Source: Hymenobacter mellowenesis
GTDB lineage: Bacteria; Bacteroidota; Bacteroidia; Cytophagales; Hymenobacteraceae
DNA: 64,000 nt
Reading direction: 5' to 3'
NCBI RefSeq assembly: GCF_030581005.1
Contig: NZ_JAUQSX010000010.1
Location: 124,001-188,000 of the forward strand
The notes beneath the pieces are model-generated. The model saw nothing but the letters and a program-made list of their open reading frames with translations. It was not told where the DNA came from and ran no database searches. The position numbers and the translations under genes are program-made. Below are positions 58,673-64,000 of the stretch, in pieces. How positions within the stretch are numbered: position 1 is the first letter of the stretch; each line of letters opens with the position of its first letter.

Positions 58673-59175
58673 CGGCCGCTGCTCCCACCGAAGCCCGCGT
58701 CTGGCAGTTGCTGGAGGAAGTGAGCGACCCGGAAGTGCCGGTACTCAGCATTCTGGATTTGGGCATCGTGCGCGGCGTGAAAGTGACGGGCGAGCAAATT
58801 GCCGTGACCATCACGCCCACTTATTCGGGATGCCCGGCCATGAACGTCATTGCCACCGAAATCCGGCTGCGGCTGCTGGCGGAGGGCTACCAAAATGTGG
58901 TCATTCACAACCAACTCAGCCCGGCCTGGACGACCGATTGGATGTCGCAGGCCGGCCGCGACAAGCTAGAGGCCTACGGCATTGCCCCGCCGGTTGATGG
59001 CACGGCTACGGGGCACATGCTCAACTTGTTCGGCAAGGATACCGCCGTGCGCTGTCCCGTCTGTAAGTCGACGCACACGCACTTAGTAAGCCAGTTTGGC
59101 TCCACGGCTTGCAAGGCGCACTACCAGTGTGACGACTGTCTGGAGCCATTCGACTATTTCAAGTGCCACAACTAA
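58666..59175 (+). CDS. paaD: Fe-S/assembly factor PaaD
   Basis: 169 aa from GTG 58666. N-terminal MIP18-like (DUF59) domain with VSDPEVPVLSILDLGIVRGV and TYSGCPAMNVIATEI, C-terminal Cys cluster CPVCKSTHT ... STACKAHYQCDDCLEPFDYFKC. PaaD is thought to help maturation of the epoxidase. The longer in-frame ORF upstream belongs to paaC in another frame. 10 bases to the next gene. Confidence 0.9.
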   Translation: MVTAAAPTEARVWQLLEEVSDPEVPVLSILDLGIVRGVKVTGEQIAVTITPTYSGCPAMNVIATEIRLRLLAEGYQNVVIHNQLSPAWTTDWMSQAGRDKLEAYGIAPPVDGTATGHMLNLFGKDTAVRCPVCKSTHTHLVSQFGSTACKAHYQCDDCLEPFDYFKCHN

Positions 59176-59184
59176 GTTAAACGA

Positions 59185-60345
59185 ATGACAATCGGAATTA
59201 TCGGCAGCGGCGCCATGGGCGCGGGCATTGCGCAAGTGGTAGCCGTAGCCGGGCACGAGGTGTTTCTGCTCGACCAGAGCGCCGCGGCTTTGAAGAAAGC
59301 CACCACCGGCATCGCCACTGCGTTGCGCAAGCTAGCCGAAAAGGGCAAAATGCCCACCGAGGCAGCAGAAGCTGCCATCATCCGCGTACGCCCCACTTCT
59401 GATATGCAAGACTTTGCGGGCTGCGGGCTAGTACTCGAAGCCATTGTGGAGGAGCTGAGCGTGAAGCAACAGGTGTTCAAGCAAGTCGAAATGGTGGTTT
59501 CGGCCGACTGCATCCTGGCCAGCAATACTTCGTCGCTGTCCATTGCCTCCATCGCGGCGGCCTGCCAGCGGCCGGAGCGGTTTATCGGTATTCACTTCTT
59601 CAACCCCGCCCCGCTCATGGCGTTGGTGGAGGTGATTCCGGCGGTGCAGACGCGGGAAGGCTTAGCCGAGGAAATGCGGGCACTGGTGCAAAGCTGGGGC
59701 AAGCTGCCGGTGCTGTGCAAAGACACGCCCGGCTTCATCGTGAACCGCGTGGCGCGGCCCTTCTACGGCGAAGCCATCCGGCTGCTGGAAGAAGGCATGG
59801 CCGACATGGCCACCATCGACTGGGCCATGACCGAGCTGGGAGGCTTCCGCATGGGCCCATTTGCGCTGATGGATTTCATTGGCCACGACGTGAACTACCG
59901 CGTCACGGAATCGGTGTTCACCGCTTTCTTTTTCGACCCGCGCTTCAAGCCTTCCTTCACCCAAAAGCGCCTCTTCGAGGCTGGCTACTACGGCCGCAAG
60001 TCGGGCCGCGGCTTCTACAGCTACGCCGAAGGCGCCACGCCTCCTGAGCCCACCCGCGACGAAGTACTGGGCCAGCAGATTCTAACGCGCATCCTCGCCA
60101 TGCTTATCAATGAAGCCGTGGATGCGCTGGCGCTCAACGTGGCCTCAAAAGCCGACCTGGAACTGGCCATGACCAAGGGCGTAAATTACCCCAAGGGCCT
60201 CCTGGCCTGGGCCGATGAGTTGGGTTTGCCGCAGGTGCTGGGCACGCTGGATGCGCTCTATGATGAGTACCATGAGGACCGGTACCGCGCCAGCCCGTTG
60301 CTGCGCCGCATGGTGCGCGCCGGGCAGACGTTTGCCGAGTTGTAG
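59185..60345 (+). CDS. paaH: 3-hydroxyacyl-CoA dehydrogenase, PaaH type
   Basis: 386 aa NAD enzyme oxidising 3-hydroxyadipyl-CoA in the later beta-oxidation-like part of the phenylacetate pathway. Rossmann IIGSGAMGAGIAQVVAVAGHEV at 4-25, SNTSSLSIASIAAAC, GIHFFNPAPLMALVEVIP and KDTPGFIVNRVARPF. A second C-terminal 3HCDH domain follows (LINEAVDALALN...). A role in 3-hydroxybutyryl-CoA is the alternative. Last of the run; other paa genes (paaK, paaG, paaZ) are not in the window. Confidence 0.88.
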   Translation: MTIGIIGSGAMGAGIAQVVAVAGHEVFLLDQSAAALKKATTGIATALRKLAEKGKMPTEAAEAAIIRVRPTSDMQDFAGCGLVLEAIVEELSVKQQVFKQVEMVVSADCILASNTSSLSIASIAAACQRPERFIGIHFFNPAPLMALVEVIPAVQTREGLAEEMRALVQSWGKLPVLCKDTPGFIVNRVARPFYGEAIRLLEEGMADMATIDWAMTELGGFRMGPFALMDFIGHDVNYRVTESVFTAFFFDPRFKPSFTQKRLFEAGYYGRKSGRGFYSYAEGATPPEPTRDEVLGQQILTRILAMLINEAVDALALNVASKADLELAMTKGVNYPKGLLAWADELGLPQVLGTLDALYDEYHEDRYRASPLLRRMVRAGQTFAEL

Positions 60346-60350
60346 CGCGT
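60342..60350. repeat. Family B terminal remnant at the paaH stop
   Basis: TGTAGCGCG, identical to the left end of family B copies, overlaps the paaH stop TAG (60343-60345). No right arm is found before the next gene. Confidence 0.35.
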
Positions 60351-60351
60351 A

Positions 60352-60966
60352 TCACGGCAGCAGCCGGATGATGAAGTTTTTAAGCGGGTTCTTCTTGATG
60401 ATGGTGACCAGCTGGCCGTTGGCGTACTGGTACTCGTCCTCGCGGCCATCTCGCACGGCCCGAATGGTGCCGTCTTTGGCGCGGCTCAGGGCGAAATAAT
60501 CGCCGAAATACTCTGCGAAAGCACGGGTTTGATTGGCCGGCTCGGCGAAGAACAGGTTGGTGACGGCGTAGCGGATGGGCTGCTTCTCGGTGGCTTCGTA
60601 GTGGTGCTTGTACTGGTCGGCGAGAATGGTGTAATGGTCGCCTTTCCACTCGGTGCGCGACTGGAAATCGCCTTGGTTGGTGTGGGCTTCGACGGTGGAG
60701 AGCAGGAGTTGGCCGTTGCGGAAGCGGTTCATCACCTGGTAGTAAATTTTCAAGTGGTAGAAGAGGAAGTTCACTTTCACGTCACTCACCAGCGTGTACA
60801 CTTCCTCCGGGCCAGTTGGTGGCTGGCGCGTAGCCGTCATGGTGCCCACGCGCAGGCCGGCCACTTCAATGGCGTAGCGGCGCACCTCGGCGGCGGGCTT
60901 GGCCGACTGAGCCAGACTAGCTAACGGAAGCGCGCAGAGGCTGAGCAGCACGGGTAGCTTTCGCAT
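60352..60966 (-). CDS. Exported protein, DUF6134-like
   Basis: 204 aa. Signal peptide ending LA-QS near residue 20. The body is a beta-rich fold with RRYAIEVAGLRVGTMTATRQ, VNFLFYHLKIYYQVMNRFRNG and DHYTILADQYKHHYEA. It resembles small periplasmic/outer-membrane-associated proteins of Bacteroidota (DUF6134 or DUF3108 type). Function unknown. Convergent with paaH, 6 bases apart. Confidence 0.75.
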   Translation of the reverse strand: MRKLPVLLSLCALPLASLAQSAKPAAEVRRYAIEVAGLRVGTMTATRQPPTGPEEVYTLVSDVKVNFLFYHLKIYYQVMNRFRNGQLLLSTVEAHTNQGDFQSRTEWKGDHYTILADQYKHHYEATEKQPIRYAVTNLFFAEPANQTRAFAEYFGDYFALSRAKDGTIRAVRDGREDEYQYANGQLVTIIKKNPLKNFIIRLLP

Positions 60967-60985
60967 GAGTTATGGCAACAAAAAA

Positions 60986-61021
60986 GAACGTCATGCTTCG
61001 ACTAGGCTCAGCATGACGTTC
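60986..61021. repeat. Family A repeat, copy 10 (internal deletion)
   Basis: 36-bp remnant GAACGTCATGCTTCGACTAG followed by GCTCAGCATGACGTTC. Both ends are intact but the centre is gone; the join lies at ATGC, which occurs in both arms. Confidence 0.85.
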
Positions 61022-61049
61022 TGAAAAAAAAGTTTAGAAAACCAGCTAC

Positions 61050-62018
61050 CTAGCAGCAGCCGCCGCCGTCGTAGTGAAAAGTCGAAGGCGACACGAAGAT
61101 GTCGTTGCGGCCCAACGCCAGCAGGGCGCCGGCGGTTTTGTCGCACACGGCCAAGGGTTGATTGGCCATGAGGACGTGGCCTTTCTGGTCGTCGAACAGT
61201 TCTTCGCCGCCGTAGTAAATGGCCGTGCGGCCCGTGAAGATGCATGGCCCATCGGCTGGCATGGGGTCTTTGATGGCGCACACTTCCACGCTTTCGATAT
61301 AGATGAGCTCATCGGTGGCGTAGTGACTGGGGGCCAGCACGCGGTAGGCGCGCTTGGCACGCACTTCCACCGTGCCGAAACCCACTTCGGTAATCATGTT
61401 CAGGTACTCCTGCAGCGGCAGCGAGCCGGTGAGGCAGAGGGCGCGCAGGCGCTCGTCGGCCCGCAGTTCGTCGCTCATGGGCTGCTCGCAGGTGGGGTCC
61501 GACATCACGAGGCGGCCGTGGGGCTTGAGCACGCGGTAGGTTTCCTGCAGGGCGCGCCGCAGGTCGTCGGCTTTGAAGATGTTGAACAGGCAGTTCTGGG
61601 CGGCCACGTCCACGCTTTCGTCCTCCACGGGCAGGTGCAGGGCGTCGCCGGCGCGCAGGTCGATGAACTCGCTCCGGAACCAGTCGTTTTCCTGCTCGGC
61701 GGTTTCCATATTCTGGCGCGAGGCTTCCAGCATCTCGTCCACCACATCGACGCCGATGACGGCGCCGGGGCGGCGGCTGAAGTAGGCAAATTGCAGCAGC
61801 TCCATGCCGCCGCCCACGCCCACGTAGAGCACGGTGGGCGAGTTGGTGAGGTCGCGCGGGTTCACGGTGCTGCCGCAGCCGTAGTTCATGGCCAGCATGC
61901 GCTTGGGAATGCTCAGGCCGGGCAGCTGCCACACGGGGTTGGTGGTGCAGCACAGGCCCACCTGGGGCTCCTGGGCCGCCTGGCGGTACACGTCGGCGGT
62001 GGTATCGAGGTAACTCAT
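61050..62018 (-). CDS. arsM: Arsenite methyltransferase of the arsenosugar type
   Basis: 322 aa SAM-dependent methyltransferase. N-terminus MSYLDTTADVYRQAAQEPQV with Cys23-Cys24 in GLCCTTNPVW and Cys48 in NYGCGST; SAM motif VLYVGVGGGMELLQ (about 63-76); motif post-I GVDVVDEMLEASR; Cys in DPTCEQP; final GGGCC. Conserved Cys in these places bind As(III). The form matches the ArsM annotated with arsenosugar biosynthesis rather than the short CrArsM type. It is followed by a DUF547 gene and divergent TIGR04283-type glycosyltransferase on the other side, which supports this. No radical SAM ArsS in the window. Confidence 0.85.
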   Translation of the reverse strand: MSYLDTTADVYRQAAQEPQVGLCCTTNPVWQLPGLSIPKRMLAMNYGCGSTVNPRDLTNSPTVLYVGVGGGMELLQFAYFSRRPGAVIGVDVVDEMLEASRQNMETAEQENDWFRSEFIDLRAGDALHLPVEDESVDVAAQNCLFNIFKADDLRRALQETYRVLKPHGRLVMSDPTCEQPMSDELRADERLRALCLTGSLPLQEYLNMITEVGFGTVEVRAKRAYRVLAPSHYATDELIYIESVEVCAIKDPMPADGPCIFTGRTAIYYGGEELFDDQKGHVLMANQPLAVCDKTAGALLALGRNDIFVSPSTFHYDGGGCC

Positions 62019-62063
62019 TTAGTGGAGATTGTAAAGCGCGTTTGTGATGTTATTCAAGGGACA

Positions 62064-62159
62064 GAACGTCACGCTGAGCGAAGTCGAAGCATCTCTTCCG
62101 TATCAGTAATTAGTTACTCTCGCGGTAGAGATGCTTCGACTGCGCTCAGCATGACGTTC
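62064..62159. repeat. Family A palindromic repeat, copy 11 (subtype a)
   Basis: GAACGTCACGCTGAGCGAAG ... CATCTCTTCCG / GTAGAGATGC ... GCTCAGCATGACGTTC. Lies between arsM and the DUF547 gene. Confidence 0.9.
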
Positions 62160-62182
62160 TTGATAATTCTGCCTTCCTGCCC

Positions 62183-62980
62183 TTACTGCTGGTTCAGCTT
62201 CCAGTTGTAATCGAGGTAGCTGATGGGCGTTTTCTCGTCAATCTTGGTGGTGGAATACTTGTTTACCCATTTCGCCACCGACTGCCCGTTTTTGGTCCAG
62301 TCGCCTTTGTACCAGTCGAAATACTTGGAGAGTTGGGCACCGCTCTTGCCAATCTTGTTTTTGGCCGGATTGTTCAGAAAATCGCGGCCTTGGTCATCGA
62401 GCTGGGCGTCGAGTTTGGCGGCGGTGTAGGCTTCGTTGCGCAGGCGCGGGCAGCTCATAGAGGCGCACACCAGCGCGAAGTGGATGCGCGGGTCGTCAAA
62501 TTTCTTGCGCAGGGTGCCGTGTTCGATGTTGTCGAGACTCATCTTCTCGCCGCCGATGCTGAAAAACTTGATGGCCCAGGGCGTGGTGACGAACGGGATT
62601 TTGATTTTCGAGCCGATGTCCTTGATACTTTCCACCGGGTAGTGGTCGAGGATGAGGCGGATGGTGTAGGCGTTGTAGGCGTTTATCCAGAAAGCCATCT
62701 GTTCCTGCTTGCTGGCGCTGCTGGCGGGCTTGTTCTTGCTCAGCAGGTCGAGGTATTGGTTGAAGGTCTTTTCATCGGCTTTGAAACCTTTGTAATCGAC
62801 CAAACCTTTGTCGTTGACGTGTTTTTTGAGCAGCTTATCAAAAGCTGAATGGTCGACGGCCGTGGTGGCACCGGGAGCCACGGCAGCGGCCCGGGGACCA
62901 GCCGCAACCACCGGAATGGCCGGAGCCAAAACCGCCGCGAAAGTGCTGGCAGTCAGAAGAAAAATGGCATTTTTTTTCAT
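62183..62980 (-). CDS. DUF547-domain exported protein
   Basis: 265 aa from ATG 62980. Signal peptide (MKKNAIFLLTASTFAAVLAP to about VVA-AG), then HSAFDKLLKKHVNDKGLVDYKGF, KQEQMAFWINAYNAYTIRLIL, HFALVCASMSCPRLRNEAY and SKYFDWYKGDW of DUF547. Unknown activity; conserved His/Cys (ASMSCPRL, IEHGTLRKKF) suggest a cysteine-based active site. I recall DUF547 genes near arsenosugar genes. Confidence 0.85.
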   Translation of the reverse strand: MKKNAIFLLTASTFAAVLAPAIPVVAAGPRAAAVAPGATTAVDHSAFDKLLKKHVNDKGLVDYKGFKADEKTFNQYLDLLSKNKPASSASKQEQMAFWINAYNAYTIRLILDHYPVESIKDIGSKIKIPFVTTPWAIKFFSIGGEKMSLDNIEHGTLRKKFDDPRIHFALVCASMSCPRLRNEAYTAAKLDAQLDDQGRDFLNNPAKNKIGKSGAQLSKYFDWYKGDWTKNGQSVAKWVNKYSTTKIDEKTPISYLDYNWKLNQQ

Positions 62981-63132
62981 AATCAAGGTTGGTGACCGGA
63001 ATATACGCGCGGAGGCCACGAAAAAGATTGACCTTAGCCACACGCACCGACCCCATCCGTGCGTACGTTCCGGAAAACATCCGCGCCAAGTTTGCCGAAA
63101 AAGCCGGAAGTTGCGCTTCCTTTCCCACTGCC

Positions 63133-63825
63133 ATGACGTTCAGCGTTATCATCCCCACTTTTAACGAAGCCCCCAACATTGCCCGGTTGGTGGCCGATTT
63201 GCGCCGCCACGCCCCAGCCGGCGCGGTCGAAATTCTGGTGGTGGACGCCCCCAGCCCCGACGGCACGGCGTCGGTGGCCAGCCAGGCCGGCGCTACCGTA
63301 TTGGTCAGCCCCCGGCCCGGCCGCGCCGCCCAGATGAACCACGGCGCCGCCCATGCCACCGGCGACATCCTCTACTTTGTGCACGCCGATGTCGGCATTC
63401 ACCCCGATTTCGTGGCCACCATCCGGCAAGCGGTGGCCGATGGACACGAGGCCGGCTGCTACCGCTTCCGCTTCGATTCGACGCACCCGCTGCTGCGCAT
63501 CAACAGCTACGGCACGCGCTTCAAGGGCATCATGAGCCGCGGCGGCGACCAGACCTTGTTCATTACCAAGGCTTTATTTCAGCGACTGGGGGGCTTTAAC
63601 GAGCGGTTTGTCATCATGGAAGATTTCGAAATCATCCGGCGCATCCGGCGCGTAGCCTCGTTCTACATCGTGCCGCAGGACGTGGTGGTATCGGCTCGTA
63701 AATACGAAACCAACAGCTGGCTCCGCGTGCAGCTGGCCAACCTCACGGCCTTCACCATGTTCTTTCTAAACGTAGCGCCGCCGCGCATCGCCCGCACCTA
63801 CAAGGCCCTGCTCAACTACCGCTGA
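63133..63825 (+). CDS. Glycosyltransferase family 2, TIGR04283 (arsenosugar) type
   Basis: 230 aa from ATG 63133. GT-A fold: FSVIIPTFNEAPNIARLVADL, ILVVDAPSPDG, GRAAQMNHGAAHATGDILYFVHADVGIHPDF, RGGDQTLFITKALFQRLGGF and IMEDFEIIRRIRR, SARKYETNSWLRVQLANL. This is the pattern of the TIGR04283 family, first described as rSAM/selenodomain-associated transferase 2 and now annotated with arsenosugar biosynthesis. Sugar donor and acceptor are inferred. Overlaps the next start in TGATG. Confidence 0.85.
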   Translation: MTFSVIIPTFNEAPNIARLVADLRRHAPAGAVEILVVDAPSPDGTASVASQAGATVLVSPRPGRAAQMNHGAAHATGDILYFVHADVGIHPDFVATIRQAVADGHEAGCYRFRFDSTHPLLRINSYGTRFKGIMSRGGDQTLFITKALFQRLGGFNERFVIMEDFEIIRRIRRVASFYIVPQDVVVSARKYETNSWLRVQLANLTAFTMFFLNVAPPRIARTYKALLNYR

Positions 63826-64000
63826 TGCCGGGCCCCGTACTCGTAACCGGCGCCAACGGCTTCCTGGGACGCCATTTGGTAGCGGAACTGGTGCGGCGCG
63901 GCCACCCCGTGCGGGCGCTGCTGCGGCCCGGCACCGCACCGCCCTTCCCGGCCGAGTGGAACGTGGAGTATTGCGAAGAAGACCTGGCCCGGCCCGCCAG
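63825..64000 (+). CDS. NAD-dependent epimerase/dehydratase, N-terminal fragment
   Basis: The first 58 residues lie in the window: MPGPVLVTGANGFLGRHLVA has the TGxxGFLGRHL nucleotide-binding motif of SDR-type epimerases and reductases, and VRALLRPGTAPPFP follows. The ATG overlaps the glycosyltransferase stop by 1 base (TGATG). The gene runs off the edge, so substrate and length are unknown; it may belong to the arsenosugar or another nucleotide-sugar set. Confidence 0.8.
   Translation, partial: MPGPVLVTGANGFLGRHLVAELVRRGHPVRALLRPGTAPPFPAEWNVEYCEEDLARPA

Noticed and set aside
1..64000. tRNA, rRNA or riboswitch genes in the gaps
   Set aside because: I looked through all gaps over 100 bases and saw only repeats, terminators and promoter-like sites; a covariance search was not possible here.

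Overview
The window is about 64 kb of GC-rich DNA from a Bacteroidota member, most likely Cytophagales and Hymenobacter-like. The pointers are type IX secretion (T9SS) substrates with C-terminal sorting domains, two DUF6089/PorG-type barrels beside BamA, a Bacteroidota-type ExbB-ExbD-ExbD-TonB operon, an exosortase-X/PID-CTERM pair, and -7 boxes of the form TAnnTTTG. The genus is inference. I saw no rRNA, tRNA, CRISPR array, prophage or complete insertion sequence.

Layout. (1) 1-1.9 kb: the end of an unknown gene and a secreted fibronectin-III protein. (2) 1.9-10.7 kb, minus strand: fatty-acid beta-oxidation, with an acyl-CoA ligase, a MarR regulator and a fadN-fadA-fadE set like that of Bacillus subtilis. 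Palindromes matching TAGGCnnGCCTA lie before fadE and marR and are probable MarR operators. A small four-helix-bundle gene between fadN and fadA is broken by one nonsense codon and flanked by its own repeats. (3) 10.9-14 kb: an arginase-family protein lacking two metal ligands, a cytochrome-b5-like protein, MurQ and a conserved unknown. (4) 14-18 kb: a small lipoprotein, GTPases Der and Era, ferrochelatase. (5) 18-26.7 kb: PRC-barrel, DUF389 and DUF2157-like membrane proteins, cysteine desulfurase, GlmM, MazG. (6) 26.7-34.1 kb: ExbB/ExbD/ExbD/TonB, a second TonB, a PstS-like lipoprotein and a TPR protein. (7) 34.2-46.6 kb, minus strand: an envelope-biogenesis block (RluD, two OmpH/Skp, BamA, UppS, two PorG-like barrels, NAD kinase, a second Omp85 protein, CBS protein, hydrolase, PabA/TrpG amidotransferase). 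(8) 46.8-52.2 kb: CvpA, YqeY, PdxJ, MnmH and a T9SS substrate. (9) 52.2-55.1 kb: MoxR ATPase and a compact exosortase locus (substrate, XrtX-like protease, accessory membrane protein). (10) 55.2-60.3 kb: phenylacetyl-CoA epoxidase genes paaE-A-B-C-D plus a PaaH-type dehydrogenase. (11) 61-64 kb: an arsenosugar-type locus (ArsM methyltransferase, DUF547 protein, TIGR04283-type glycosyltransferase, start of an NAD-dependent epimerase) running off the window.

The intergenic DNA is crowded with palindromic repeats. Family A (ends GAACGTCATG...CATGACGTTC, about 100 bp) has 11 copies in three subtypes, one chimera and one internal-deletion derivative. Family B (TGTAGCGYGGACT...) has four full copies and family C (TGTAGAACAGGCTTTAGC...) one. 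In four genes the stop codon TAG coincides with the TGTAG/TAG edge of a B- or C-type repeat. Family A copies also sit inside the paa operon and flank cvpA-yqeY as near-identical direct repeats.
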